Assembly: GCF_023159225.1 (NCBI RefSeq)
Contig: NC_063162.1
Coordinates: 88,875,438-88,939,437, forward strand
Direction of reading: 5' to 3'
From: Perognathus longimembris pacificus
Lineage: Eukaryota; Chordata; Mammalia; Rodentia; Heteromyidae
DNA: 64,000 nucleotides
Shown: piece after piece, positions 32,650 to 45,000 of the stretch
Numbering within the stretch: position 1 is the stretch's first letter
Layout of the letters: the number at the start of each line of letters is the position of its first letter
The notes under the pieces: model-generated
Seen by the model: the letters and a program-made list of their open reading frames with translations, nothing else
The model's database searches: none
What the model was told of the DNA's origin: nothing
Made by a program: the position numbers and the translations under genes

Positions 32650-35142
32650 GGTCAGAATCCTTGACTTACAGACCTACCATGGACACAGCTACATAGGGTG
32701 CTGCCTGCTTTGTGTTAGGTTAGCCTTAGACATCTGAGTACCCAGAAAGCCAGGAAGCCTAGCCTCTCTGTCAGCTGTCACTCTTCTACAAGGCCTATTC
32801 GTCCTCCTGTGTTGCTAGGGCTGTGATATTGTCTCCTTCAAGGATACTGTAGGATTACTTCTCTAGATCCCTCATTTGGAAGCCATGTTTCTTCTGAGCT
32901 ACTTTCCTGTGGAGATATGAACAGATGAGATGTGGTGATAAGAGAGAAGCTATCATTTGCTTTCAGGAGTCAGCCTGGCAAGTGATCAGAAGCAGGCAAT
33001 GGCTTTCAATTCCAAAAGATTGGTTTGAGGACATTGTGCATAACAAACTGCTGCTAAGACTGCCTCAGATCTCTTGCATGTAGAGCAACCAAGAAAGAGA
33101 TTGTCATATATTCCTTCTCTGTATTTAGTTGTTGTTGTTTTTTTTTAACTATGGGTCCAGCAAAATCTACTGAACATCCCAGATATATAGTCTAGGGCAG
33201 GTCAGGATTAGAAGTAGACTTGGGTCTAGAACTGTTTCCGTCTGGTATTGTGTGTTACTCTGTTGGCTCCAGGCTGGGAATGCCCCAGTGATCTTATTGA
33301 CTTTATTTGAACTACAGAATTCAGAAGGAGATTGTAGTTATACATTGCCAGCAAAAAGTTTTGGCTGAATTCATTTCCCTGAATTTGGATTTTCTTTTTA
33401 CTACATTGCCAAATCCTTGGTTTTGTATGTTTTATGAGTTCAACTGTTGGCAGAAATGAGCACCAAGATGGTGACTAAGTGGAGGATATGGGGCAAAGTA
33501 TTCTCCCATCTGAGGAAACCATTAATGAGATGTTCCTGAAATTCCTTCTTACCTCTAGCATTCTGTTGTTGCTCTGTGATTTCATGGATTCTCATTAGCC
33601 GTACTTAATAATCTGCATCTACTCACAATGGAATTACAGCAGTATGTATGCTTAAAGTTGAGAAGTAGTTGAAATAGTTAACAACATAAAAGTTTGATTC
33701 TGTCTTCTTACATCCCACCAAAGGAGCAATTATTATATTTGTTTTGGGTAATTAGAGTACTGTCCATTTTGACTCACTCAAGATCTTGGCGGCTTCAGAC
33801 AGATGAGAAACCTGATTCAGGAGAAGCCAGAGCACTTTCATTGAAGCATGTTAATGCAATGTGATAATAGCTTTCTTAGTTACTGTACAAGTAGAAACAA
33901 TATGAAAATAATACTAAATATTTTTATCCTAAAAAGAATCACACAGGTAGTATTTATATAATGTAGGAAACTGAGAAAATAGATTAAGCCCTCTGTACTT
34001 GACTTTGACAATAAAAGGGAAAAACTGAGAAAATAGAGAAGGAAACAGAAATAAAGTTAAAAAGTAATATGACCACCCACCTGTAATAATTGCTATTATG
34101 ATATGAACTTTCCATTTGTGTCTGTGTGAAAAGTATTGTGTCCCCACACTGCAGAATATTTGATAACTTACTTTTTTTTTTTCTTTGTATGCACAACATT
34201 CTAGGCACCTCCCTGGGCAAAGAAGAGGTAACTCAGAATTCAGGAAAAAAAAACAACCACAAGTGAGGTTTGTTTATAAATGACTGTGGACATGCACACT
34301 CTTCACTTTATAAGGCATAGGGAAGTTCATATTATCACAGGGATATGATACATTTAAAATAATCACATTTCCTGTGTGATAATTTACTAGTTGTTTACAG
34401 TCTAATTAATTTCTAAATTAATAAGTTGTTCTGATTGTTTGACATTATGAAGAGTTTTCAATTTGACTTGAAGTTTGTTTTTCAGCTGCCCTGGAACAGA
34501 GCCATACTTTGGTTGAACCTCACTGTGGACACCAGCAGCTCATTATTCTTTATTGGTAGCAGGGTATAGAGATCATGGGTATCTCATCTCATGTGGCTGA
34601 TTACCCCAAATATCCTGAAATTATTTATTGGATCCTCTTTCACAAAGCAAAAAGTGAGAAAGGAATTTATAGTGGAAGCATTTTTACTCCAGTTCTGGTT
34701 GTGTCTCCTTCAGGGGACTACTCATCTTCTGTGATAACGTTCTTGCAAAAGATAAACTCCAGAGGAAAGAAAATGAAGTAAGATCCACTATAAAGCAAAT
34801 AGCAAGCATTTATAGGCCCTTGAAAAATGTCAGGTATAGTATAAGGATGAAAGATAGAGGGTTAGGACTTTTGATGACTAAAATGCTGAGATAAGATATC
34901 ACTGGATATTTCAGAATATATTTCCCCCTAGACCACTTTTTAAAACAATCATACCCCACTCTGAAGATTAATTTAATTGCTCTGGATAGAACCCAGTCCA
35001 GTTCCTGTTATTTTTCCAAATTCTCTGGGTGATACTTCTATAATGCTCTAGAAAAAATTCATGAATTAATAGCAATAAAGTATGATCCTGTACCACACTA
35101 AAATTTGCTGGAATATATTAAAGTCCTTTCTAAAGAAAATGA

Positions 35143-36031
35143 AATTCTATGCTTCCATCAGAAAGAATGACATTACCCCATTTGTAAGGAATTGGAAAGA
35201 CTTGGAAAAAAATTATATTAAGTGAAGTAAGCCAGACCCAAAGAAACATAGGCTACATAGTTTCCCTCATTTGTAATAACTAGAATATGCCTATAAATCT
35301 ACAAGTTAATCAATGGATAGTAAAAGACAAATAATTACACTTGGACATGATTAATTAAACAGCACTCTAAGCATTCACACAGTGAGAACAAAGGAGGATA
35401 TTCTTAGAAGAGGATCACAGTGGCTAAGTAGCTATGTGCATATGACTATAAATGATGCTTATTGAAATGATTTTCTTTTTTCTTTTGCAAGTCCTGGGCC
35501 TTGGACTCAGGGCCTGAGCACTGTCCCTGGCTTTTTTTTGCTCAAGGCTAGCACTCTGCCACTTGAGCCACAGCACCACTTCTGGCTGTTTTCTATATAT
35601 GTGGTGCTGGGGAATTGAACCCAGGGCTTCATGTATACAAGGCAAGCACTCTTGTCACTAGGCCATATTCCCAGCCCTAAAATGATTTTCAAGAAATGGA
35701 AACAAGAGAGTTTTTATTGTACTGCTTACAGTTCTTTCTTTTTCTTTCCTTCAGTTTAATACTTTTGTCACTGTTCTTAATTTCTGTACCCTTTGTCTTG
35801 TATATAAGTTTATCTGGTTTGGGGAGGGGAAGAGGAATCACAGAAATGGTGAAATAATTCAACAGTAATACTCACTAGACATTATGTTGGAATAGAATTT
35901 TACAACTTGGGGAGAGGGGCTTCGGGAGGGGAAAGACTAGGAGAAAATGAGAGAAGGGGGTGGCACTGTTCAAAAAGAAATGTACTCACTACTTGACTTG
36001 TGTAACTGTAACCCCTCTGTAAAAAAAAGTC
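35143..36031 (+). mobile_element. L1 3' end (ORF2 tail and 3' UTR), split by a SINE
   Basis: ATTCTATGCTTCCATCAGAAAGAATGACATTACCCC is the ORF2 terminus seen in reverse at 4005-4060; the 3' UTR ends CCCCTCTGTAAAAAAAA. Interrupted at 35477-35678 by an IDL-Geo. Confidence 0.85.
35477..35678 (-). mobile_element. IDL-Geo SINE nested in L1
   Basis: TSD AAATGATTTTC on both sides (about 35465-35475 and 35680-35690), within L1 sequence, so younger than that L1. Confidence 0.93.
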
Positions 36032-36159
36032 ATAGGTATCAACTTAGGATAGTTTGGACATACCAGCTGAAATCCTAAGAAGACCCCTAGACCTTGGATT
36101 CTATAATCACAATATTGTTTTTTTCTAAAATTCTTTGAATAACTGGGATTTGGTATGTA

Positions 36160-36320
36160 GAATCAGGTATTTGTTTCTGGGCTAGATGCTTTCCACACAT
36201 AAATTCATTTAAAATTTACTCTATAGAGGTAGCTATTTTCATTTATTATAGAGGTAGCTATTACTATTATTGAAGTGTAGGGAGGTTTAATGATTTACAT
36301 ATGATTTTTGTAGAGTCTAA
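36160..36320 (-). mobile_element. MIR SINE fossil
   Basis: ACATAAATTCATTTAAAATTTACTC...GTAGGGAGGTTTAATGATTTAC resembles MIR antisense. An internal ATTATAGAGGTAGCTATT duplication is present. Confidence 0.45.
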
Positions 36321-36654
36321 GAATCATGAAGAAACTTTGGTGCTTAGGGGAAGAGATAAAATGTGGTGGATGGATTTAGGTAAAGGGTTCCTGGATAAAA
36401 GCCAGTTGACTAGATAAATTTCAGATACACATAAATAAATTTTTAGTATGTATATATGCCAAATATTGCATATTTATACTAAGAAAATGTTTGTTGTTCA
36501 TCTGAAATTCAAATTTAAGTGGCCATACTCTAGCCCAGAGACTGGAGTCAGGGAGGTAGGCTTGTAGGTGGTTATAATCATCTCAGAATAAGAATTGATG
36601 GATCTCAGGCAGGACTGTGCTGTAGTTGGCTGGCGTAGATTCTAGGGACCAGAT

Positions 36655-36740
36655 AAAGATATAGACATAGGTATAGATATAGATGGATAGATATAGACAT
36701 AGATATAAAAGATATATCTATACATACAGATATATTTTCC
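36655..36740. repeat. (GATA/TAGA)n imperfect repeat
   Basis: GATATAGACATAGGTATAGATATAGATGG and on. Nothing else nameable in 36741-37800 except a T/GTT run at 37398-37438. Confidence 0.85.
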
Positions 36741-37804
36741 AAACTCAGCATTTAGTGACCACTGATAGTTACTTGAAATTAGACAATGTGGGAATATATA
36801 CACCTTAAAAAAATTGGCAAATGTTGAAAATCAGAGCCTTTTCCTCACTTTCCTCCACTCCCAAGCAAGTTGTTAAATATCTCCTAATAGGTCGGTGAGC
36901 CCAAGGAAATAAAGGGATACTTCGAAGGCAAAATCCTTTCAATATGGAGATTACTTTCTCTACAAATATTACTTGTTGAATTTAAGAAAAAGCTATGTCA
37001 ATGATATTTTAGAGACTAGGAACTCTTTGAGAAAGGAGGTCAAACATGCTGCTTTTCTGTCTTAAGTGGAAGTGTGTACTTAAAAACATATAGACATGAG
37101 CTATCAGCTGAATTAAGGAAGATTTAGAATGTATGGGGTAGAACTGGATTTTTCCCAGCCAGGAACCAGATCATGCCTTGGTAGATCAGTGCAGACGTCA
37201 AGCCCAGCTCTTCTGAGCCATGGGTCAAGTTAGGGACTCAAGATTAGTCACACAGAGAAGAAATTTGACGTATCAAGACCAGTAGCACAGAGGACTAAAG
37301 ATTTCTGATTTGTCACAGTCTTGATCTGACCAGTGCTGGAACAAATGGCTGACTTAGTAGCTGTGAATGAGACAGAATGAGAAGGATCCTGAAGTGTTTT
37401 TTTTTTTTTGTTGTTGTTGTTGTTTTGTTTTGTTTTTTGGGTCCCTAAAGAATTGTTTGGTTTTGGGTCATCATAAGTTTAGCTCTCAGCTAAACCAGAA
37501 TGGCAGGGAATTACTTCTAATATTATTTTTGGCATTGCATCTTGTGCTGCATTCTTCCTCTGATTCATCTCTGCTACAGTTCTATTGGACATTTCTAGGA
37601 TGTGATAGAAAAGCAAACAATGACCTTAAATCCAATCCCTTGCCCTTTTGTGTAGTACCCCCTGATGACATGAGCCTGGTACATACTTGGCTGGGTTATA
37701 GCCAAACTTAAAATATGAAATCCTAAAAGAAGCTTGTTTCTATTACATGGCACAGCTCCCAGGCAGGTCATGTGAGATTAGACTACAATTACTTTTTCCC
37801 CTCC

Positions 37805-38015
37805 AATGCGTGTCGGTGTTTTCGGAACTGTTTCAGGGCAGGGAAGAATGACATCTTGCGGATGCCATGACGCCTCTCTGATGTGAACTATCGAGACTAA
37901 GATCCTGCTTCGTGTCCTCCGACCCCCCCCCACCCCGCCCGGAGCCTCCATTTCCAGGAATAGTAATGTGTTTCCCACTGGTCTCTCCTGTAGGGTACTG
38001 TACTAACGAAGCCGC
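37805..38015. other. CpG-dense patch, 10.6 kb upstream of IL6
   Basis: Twelve CpG dinucleotides in about 206 bp, with a CCCCCCCC/CCCCGCCCGG core, in otherwise CpG-poor DNA. No convincing ORF or repeat identity. Could be a retained regulatory element. Confidence 0.5.
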
Positions 38016-38049
38016 TTCCAGGCAATATCATGATGGAGCAGAATCTGAA

Positions 38050-38265
38050 GTCAGAGCATGGGTACAAATCCTCGTTCTGTGGATTTTAAGCTGTTATCAC
38101 TAGGATGATGTGTTCTTTTGTTTTTTAATACCCTTCATTTTTCTCACTTGTCAAATGGGGGCAGCCACTGCTCCTATGTCACATGATTATTGGAAAGCGT
38201 AGCATCTGCCTGGTGCATAGTAGGACCAAATAGATGTGAACTATTGTTATTATTTCTTTACACAG
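38050..38265 (+). mobile_element. MIR SINE fossil
   Basis: CACTTGTCAAATGGGGGCAG, TGATTATTGGAAAGCGTAGC, CCTGGTGCATAGTAGGACC follow the MIR consensus. Confidence 0.65.
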
Positions 38266-38411
38266 TCTGCTGAGGATTGTCAGAGGGCTTCATCTTCCCC
38301 ATGCCAAGAACAGTACAGATTCAAGCACTTGGTGCCAGAATTGATGAATGAATGATTAGGGATGTCTCCTAGTAACAAGTGTGTTGAAAACAATCATCAA
38401 AAGTTTGAAAG

Positions 38412-38663
38412 TAGCTGTGGCACCTGTGGCTTACACCTGTAATCCTAGCTACTCAGGAGGCTGAGATCTGAGGTTTGAGATTTGAAGCCAGTCCCAGCAG
38501 AAAAGTTCTGGACACTCTTATCTCCAATAAACTATCCCAGAAAAAGCTGGAAGTGATGCTGTGGCTTAAGAGGTAGAGTACTAGCCTTGAGCACAAAGAC
38601 AGTCAGGGACAGTGCCAAGACCCTCAGTTCAAGCCCCAGAATGGACAAAAAAATAAAAAAAAA
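38412..38663 (+). mobile_element. 7SL-like/Geo composite SINE
   Basis: Full-length: TTACACCTGTAATCCTAGCTACTCAGGAGG to CAGTTCAAGCCCCAGAATGG and A-tail. Confidence 0.93.
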
Positions 38664-38872
38664 TCACATTCAACAGTGATATTCACTAAACACTATGTTA
38701 GAAATGAATTTTACAAGTTGGCCATGGGTATTGAGAGGGGAAGTGGGAGAGAGTGAGAGAGGGAGTAATACCTAAAGAAATGTACTAATTACCTACTTAC
38801 ATAACTGTAGCTCCTCTGTACATCACTTTTATAAGAAAATTTAAAATAAATAAATTAATTAAAAAAATCTTA
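38664..38872 (+). mobile_element. L1 3'-UTR fragment
   Basis: TCAACAGTGATATTCACTAAACAC...AACTGTAGCTCCTCTGTAC is the same L1 3' end as at 35855-36020. Confidence 0.75.
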
Positions 38873-39033
38873 GTTTGAAGTTAGCCTCTGGGCAGGAAGT
38901 CCATAAGAGTCTTATCTCCAGTTAGCCACCAAAAATGCAGGAAGTAGAGCTGTGACTCAAGTGATAATAGCACTAGTGTTGAGTAAAGAAAGCTTAGAGA
39001 GAGCACCTACATCCTGAATTCAAGCCCTAGTAC

Positions 39034-39076
<43 letters not shown>
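38873..39076 (+). mobile_element. 5'-truncated composite SINE with (CA)n tail
   Basis: GGGCAGGAAGTCCATAAGAG...AATTCAAGCCCTAGTACCAG then CA repeats to 39076 in place of the A-tail. Confidence 0.85.
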
Positions 39077-39078
<2 letters not shown>

Positions 39079-39249
39079 TGTTTAGAAGTAAAGAACAGCT
39101 TTCTTCATGCCCTTTAAAAAGCTATATGAGAAAGTTTATTTGATCTGCAAATTACAAAGACTATACTTTATTTAAAAACTAAAGACATAGATATGTGTAT
39201 ATATGTGTATATACATATATATATATATTCCATATCACTGGTAATATGA

Positions 39250-39425
39250 CTTACTAGAAAAAGCAGAGGCAGACTTGGTTTAAGTCCCAGCTCCATCCTT
39301 TACTGCTATATGAATATCCTAAGCCCATGTTTCTTCATTTATCAACGGTGCCAAATAGCACCTGCCTTCTTGGAGTAGTTGTGAAAACTAAATGAAGTTA
39401 TACACATTAAGCAATAGTAAGAACA
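39250..39425 (+). mobile_element. MIR SINE fossil
   Basis: AGACTTGGTTTAAGTCCCAGCTCC...GTTTCTTCATTTATCAACGG...GTAGTTGTGAAAACTAAATG match the MIR layout. Confidence 0.65.
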
Positions 39426-39454
39426 AGCCAAATTGTCTGTGGATGAGAAAGCTT

Positions 39455-40000
39455 GGGCAGGGGAAATCAGTACTGGGGTTTGAACTGGGGTAGGTACTAT
39501 ACTACTTGAGCCACACCACAACCTTTTATTTTTCAGGTAGGCTTTGTTTTTCCTTTCCTTTTTTCTTTCCTTTCCTTTTTCTTTTCCTTTCTCTTTCCCT
39601 TCCTTCTTTCTTTCTTTCCTTCCTTCCTTCCTTCCTTCCTTCCTTCCTTCCTTCCTTCCTTCCTTCCTTCCTTCCTCCCTTCCTCCCTCCCTCCCTCCCT
39701 CCCTCTCCCTCTCTCCCTCTCTCTCTCCCTTCCTTCCTTCCTTCCTTCCTTCCTTCCTTCCTTCCTTCCTTCCTTCCTTCCTTCCTTCCTTCCTTCCTTC
39801 CTTCTTTCTTGCTTGGGAACATCCTGGACTGCGATCCTCCTAAATAGCTAGGATTGCAGATCTGTACCATCATATCTGGCTTGTTTCTTGAGATGGGGTT
39901 TCATTGACTTTCCACCTAGGTCGGCCAGCCCCCTGATATTTGCTTCCCAAGTAGCTTGGATTACGAGCATGTACTATCATGTGGAACCTGCTTGATGCAA
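39455..40000 (-). mobile_element. Diverged composite SINE split by a (TTCC)n tract
   Basis: Geo-like piece (ACTACTTGAGCCACACC) before and 7SL-like pieces (TAAATAGCTAGGATTGCAGATC; CCCAAGTAGCTTGGATTACGAGC) after the microsatellite 39545-39810. Confidence 0.6.
39545..39810. repeat. (TTCC)n/(TCCC)n polypyrimidine tract
   Basis: About 265 bp of pyrimidines. Confidence 0.97.
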
Positions 40001-40189
40001 ATTTTGTTATTTGGTTGTTATATTAAATGGAAGTAGAGCAAGAGAAATAAAAAGAAGGGAAAAAGAAAGAAAAAGACCAAAATAGACAATGCAAAAAGGA
40101 AAAGGCAGCTAAAAACTAAAAATAAAATGGCCACCAAAAATAAAAACAAATGAAGTGGCTCATGCAGCTTATTTTGTTTTAGGTGTTAT

Positions 40190-40870
40190 ATTTTACTTTT
40201 TAAGTTTTTGCACAGATAACACATTTTACATGAAGTACAAAAAGTAGTGGGTAGAAAATAAGTCACTTCATGCTCAAGTCACCAAGGGCAACTATTGGTT
40301 TTTAATGATTCTTTCTAGGAAGATTCCAAAGATTTATGAGCACAATATTTGTATACTCCATTGTATATTTTATTTTTCTAAATATGTGGTGATGCACCAA
40401 TTGTACTATTACATTTTGCCTTTTTTTAATTGAATGTATTTTAGCAATCCTTTCTCATTAGGAAACACAGGGTTGCTTCTTCCTTTTTAGTCCTTGTATT
40501 ACATTTAATTCACCAGTGCCCCACTGATGGAATTTTAGGTTGTTTCCAACCTTTTGTTATTACAACTAAATCTGTAATGAATAATCTTGTCCATGTACAA
40601 TTTCACATTTGTGAGTGCATCAGTAGAATAGTTTCCTAGAAATGGAATTGCTGACTCAAGGGGCATGGGCAGCAGTGACAGAGACTGATAGATGTTGTCA
40701 CCCTCCCCTGTGAGGCTCCCCACATTATCGTCAGCACTGATGTTATCAGTCTTCTTCATCTTTGCCAAGCTGCTATCGGTCTTCATCTTTGCCAACTTGA
40801 TGGGACTAAAAACATGCCTCACTGTAGTTTTTTTTTTATTTGCACCTCTCTTATTATAAGGAAGAGGGAG
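40190..40870 (-). mobile_element. Ancient L1 (L1M-type) remnant
   Basis: TTTTAGGTTGTTTCCAACCTTTTG...TTTCCTAGAAATGGAATTGCTGACTCAAGGGG is a typical antisense old L1 pattern. A CTTCATCTTTGCCAA motif is tandemly repeated near 40754-40796. Confidence 0.55.
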
Positions 40871-41569
40871 CATCTGAGAGCTGTTTTTATTTCCTACTCC
40901 ATTGATAAACTCCTGAAAGGAGTTTAATTTCTCATTCCTCATTCTGCTTAGATGACAGTAGGGTTTCCCTACATGCAGAAAGCATTTTTTTTTTTGTATT
41001 GTGAAACAGACTTTGTATTCCTACTTTATGGCTTTTAGATTTTGTGACTTATTTTAAAAGGTTTATTTGTACCATTCTCATAAGAAAAATCTTCTAGTTT
41101 TCGTCAGATATCTTTAAACAAGAGACTTCAAAATGTTTGACAAATACAGACTATACAAACTATTCTTATCACTTGAAGAGATGAAATATCTTGTCATACC
41201 TGGTGTAAATATACAAACACATAAAAAGTTTAACCTTCTTTTAAGTATCTTGATTTCTAGTTATTGAAGTCTACTAATGTTGCCGACCTGTCTTAGAGAT
41301 GGCCTGTCTGGTTTCTACCCTGAACAGCAATGGCACAGTCCTAATGATGTCCTTGTTGCTAAACTGAGTAAAAGCATTTTTGTCTGGTTCTTACTTAATC
41401 GGGCCCATCTGAAGCTGCTGACTACTTACTCCTTCCTGCCTGGCCTCTGTCCTTCTTCCCTTTCGGCTGTTCCTCCTTCCTCTCAGGCCACTGTCCTAGC
41501 TGACCCATACAATAGGTAAAATTTCTGAAATTTCATAGATGGGGTTTCCTTAGGACACAGGCATTGTAA

Positions 41570-41755
41570 GTCTGCATATTTATCTCATTTAGTCCTGACT
41601 ACACTGTGTAAGGGAGCTATGGCTGTCAACTGGATTTTTCCAGTGGGAAATTAGAGTTAGGAGAGTTTAGTAACATGACCCAATACATCTATCTAGAAAA
41701 AAAGATGCAGTCAAGATTTGAACCTAGGGCTCTGTGATCTTAACCACTATTCTAA
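41570..41755 (-). mobile_element. MIR SINE fossil
   Basis: TCTCATTTAGTCCTGACTACACTGTG...AGATTTGAACCTAGGGCTCTGTG follows MIR antisense. 41000-41560 holds nothing nameable. Confidence 0.7.
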
Positions 41756-41937
41756 ATTAGGCATTCTTCTTTGTGCCTTCAATGGGCATATCTTCCTTGT
41801 TTGGCTCTTTACTGTATCTGTCTGTTTTTGTTTCTGTCTTTATCTCTGTCTGTCTCCTCTGCCCCTTCTCTCATACTGGGTTTTGAGTTCAGTTTTGAGT
41901 GTTCTATCACTTGAGCCATGCTCCCAGCCCTATTTTT

Positions 41938-42145
41938 TTTTTAAATTTTCATTTTTTGCCAGTCCAGGGGCTTGGACTCAGGGCCTGAGCACTGTCCCTG
42001 GCTTCTTTTTGCTCAAGGCCAGCACTCTACCACTTGAGTCACAGCATCACTTCCGGCTTTTTCTGTTTATGTTATGTTGAGGAGTCAAACCCAGGGCTTC
42101 ATTCATGCAAGGCAAACACCCTATCACTAAGCCACATTCCTATCA
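41938..42145 (-). mobile_element. IDL-Geo SINE with TSD
   Basis: TSD CCCTATTTTT at 41928-41937 and 42146-42155. 42156-42880 shows nothing nameable. Confidence 0.93.
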
Positions 42146-42891
42146 CCCTATTTTTCTTTTATATATGCAATTCCTGAGGTAATAGTTCATACACATAATT
42201 CTTGAGCTTCAATTACTCTCCTGCATTCCTAGACAGGCCAGGGATATTTCCACTTGGGTGTTCTATAGACATTTTCAATTAAGCCTGTAAGATTGTCTGG
42301 AAAGAGGGGATTATTATTCTTCATAGTATCTGGTAGAAAAGGATGAATGCTGGCATTCTATATCTGAGTTTGGTAATTTGCTTCAATCAAGTTACATTTA
42401 AATTACTAGCACCTACTTTAGGCCTTGATCCTCTTGATCCCTTACCTCAGAAACCTTTTTATTATTCAGTTTGATTTGCATGTTTTGATCTTTTAAGTCT
42501 AAGAGCTCCTTTAGGAAAACTTACTTCCCACAACCCAAAGTACTGTAATTTGCTTATCCTGATGAGAAGGCCAATTCATTTCCTAAAACTGAAGGAGACT
42601 TCCTTTCAGGGAGTAATTAGCATTGAAGGCTAGAATCCATTCAAATCCCCTGAGAGTCTGTGTCCAATCCATTGGATTTAATACTCACAAAGAATTTGAG
42701 GTACATTAAAATAAAAACCAATTTCATTCATCAGGAAAAGGAAACTTCAGTTAGAAGAGGAATTTTCTAGACAAAAGATTAGTGTTTTGGTTTTTATGCC
42801 TTGCAATTAGTACACCCTCTGTAGGAACATCTTCAATTCCAGTTCTCCAGAAGGTTATTTTAAATTTTCTAATAATAAAAAGCAAGTTTTA

Positions 42892-43111
42892 GGGCTGGGA
42901 ATATGGCCTAGTGGAAAGAATGCTTGCCTTGTGTGCATGAAGCCCTAGGTTCGATTCCTCAGCACCACATATATAGAAAAAGCCAGAAGTGGAGCTGTGG
43001 CTCAAGTTGGCAGAGTGCTAGCCTTGAGCAAAAAGAAGCCAAGGACAGTGCTCAGGCCCTGAGTTTAAGCCCCATGACTGGCAAAAAAAGAAAAAGAAAA
43101 GAAAGAAAAAA
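42892..43111 (+). mobile_element. IDL-Geo SINE with TSD
   Basis: TSD CAAGTTTTA at 42883-42891 and 43112-43120; A-rich tail with AAAG units. Confidence 0.95.
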
Positions 43112-43124
43112 CAAGTTTTAAAAG

Positions 43125-43440
43125 TAATGTGTGCCAATTGTAATTGAGACACACTGGGACAGTGAACATCCTGAATGCCTTGCTACACCTGCTCATAGGC
43201 AGGCAAGTGAGTATAAACTGGCATCATAATTACATATAGATAGTTGGATTATTCACTTACTTTATATCCATAGTAATGAAATCATACAATGTACATTAAA
43301 ACATGTTTGTTTTCACCTTCTTTTATACCATAAATACACCATTAAGCTCAGTTAATATAACATCCATTTTTGTAGATATATTATACGTCATGATTTCTTG
43401 CACTAATTCTCCCTCGATGGGCATCCAGGATGTTTTTGAT
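43125..43440 (-). mobile_element. Possible ancient L1 remnant
   Basis: GAAATCATACAATGTACATTAAAACATG...CTCGATGGGCATCCAGGATG resembles antisense old L1. Confidence 0.4.
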
Positions 43441-43535
43441 TTCCTACCTTTGCAGGCAAGGGTGCGGGAGATATCCTAGCATATTCCTTTTAATATTATA
43501 AAGCATCTCTTTCTTCTGTCCTTCCTGTCTGTCTC

Positions 43536-43691
43536 CTTTCCTTCCTTCCTTCCTTCCTTCCTTCCTTCCTTCCTTCCTTCCTTCCTTCCTTCCTTCCTTC
43601 CTTCCTTTCTCTTTCTCTGTCTCTCTGTCTCTGTCTCTCTCTGTCTCTCTGTCTCTGTCTCTGTCTCTCTGTCTCTCTGTCTCTCTCTCTT
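43536..43691. repeat. (TTCC)n then (TCTG/TC)n tract
   Basis: Two-phase pyrimidine-rich microsatellite at the tail end of a composite SINE. Confidence 0.97.
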
Positions 43692-43918
43692 CTTGTCCTA
43701 GGTCTTGAACTCTGGGCCTGGGCACTTTCTCTGAGCTTCTTTTTATCAAGGAGATCTCTCTACCACTTGAGCCACAGCACCATGTCTGGCTTTATGGAGT
43801 AATTTCTTGGCGATAAGAATCTCATGGATTTTCCTGCCCTGGCTGGCTTCAAACCACGATCCTCAGATCTTAGCCTCTTGAGTAGCTAGGCTTACAGGCA
43901 TAAATCACTGACACCTTG
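43692..43918 (-). mobile_element. 7SL-like/Geo composite SINE
   Basis: TACCACTTGAGCCACAGCACC, linker, CCTGGCTGGCTTCAAACCACG, GTAGCTAGGCTTACAGGC. The adjacent microsatellite replaces its A-tail. Confidence 0.88.
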
Positions 43919-44849
43919 CTTGAAGCATTTATTTGTATATGAAAAAAATATTGATGAACTCCAAGGTTGGCTAATTTGTAAAATGGCATTGATATTTGAG
44001 CAGAGGAAGGAAAATGGTAAGTCACATACTTCTGCCTTCCAGGTACTATAGTAGGTACTTTCCATAAGTTGTTTAGTTTCATCTTGAACTCTTGTCTATA
44101 CTTCTGACCCAATCCTTCCTCTATGACAACCACAGATGAGCATGTTGGTCTTTGAAAGTTCTGTATGGTCTCCTTGTGACTTTCGTGGACCAACATGTTC
44201 TTGCTTACTTCTATATGTCTTTGCCCTTCTCCCTTCTTTACGCATTTCAGTACACCTGAACTACCTGTAGTTGTCCATCTTAGCAGACTATTTCAACCCT
44301 CCAAAGCTTTGCTCTGCCTTGCTTTGTTCTGGTGGTTCTTCCTCTTCCACTGGCCATCCTTTTACTAATCTGTTAGCACTCAGTATTTGCCTCTTTGAGA
44401 ATGCAGGGTGACTTAGGAGCTAGTAAGGCTACTAGATGTACCTAGGAACTTACAGCCTACAAATCTATAAATTCTTACTTAGTCAATCAATGTCCTCATA
44501 GGATTTGGGTCTTGTCTTAACAGATCCCTCAGAGATCTGCCTGATAGAGCTGATGGAGGCTCAACCCACTGTAACTGTATCACTTGGAACACTTGGCCTT
44601 TTGGTTTATGTGGCTGGAGTTGAGCATACCAGAAGCTGTTGTGCTAGCAATTAAGTATATTGGCTCAGAAGTGACTGTGTTGTTTTCAGTCTCAACCTTC
44701 TGGATGACACTGTTACTGACTACAAGAGGCAGAAGGTATAAGTCTGTCATGGCGCCAGAAGAAATAAGAGCTCAATATAGAAGAATGCTAGAAGCCTCAA
44801 CCACATGGGAGATGCCATCATTCTTTCTATAGGAATTGTTTTGTGGTAT

Positions 44850-45000
44850 TAGAATATGGTTGTGCATATCTTCCCTGCTTAAGTGAGTGCTTTGTGAAAG
44901 GAGAGAACTTTCTTTTTATTTATCTTCATATATCCAGTATCTGGTACAGGGTTAGGTACGTACTAAAGAGCAAGACATATTTATTGAACAAATCTACCCA
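44850..45000 (+). mobile_element. L2 3'-end fossil
   Basis: TATCCAGTATCTGGTACAGGGTTAGGTACG then a TATTTATTGAACAAAT end resemble L2. The 82-codon ORF at 44584-44832 has no recognised domain. Confidence 0.5.

Noticed and set aside
40535..40942. 135-codon minus ORF
   Set aside because: Overlaps an ancient L1-like remnant; no recognised domain and no codon bias I can see.
44584..44832. 82-codon ORF with hydrophobic middle
   Set aside because: No family resemblance, no splice or promoter context, length not unusual for chance in desert DNA.
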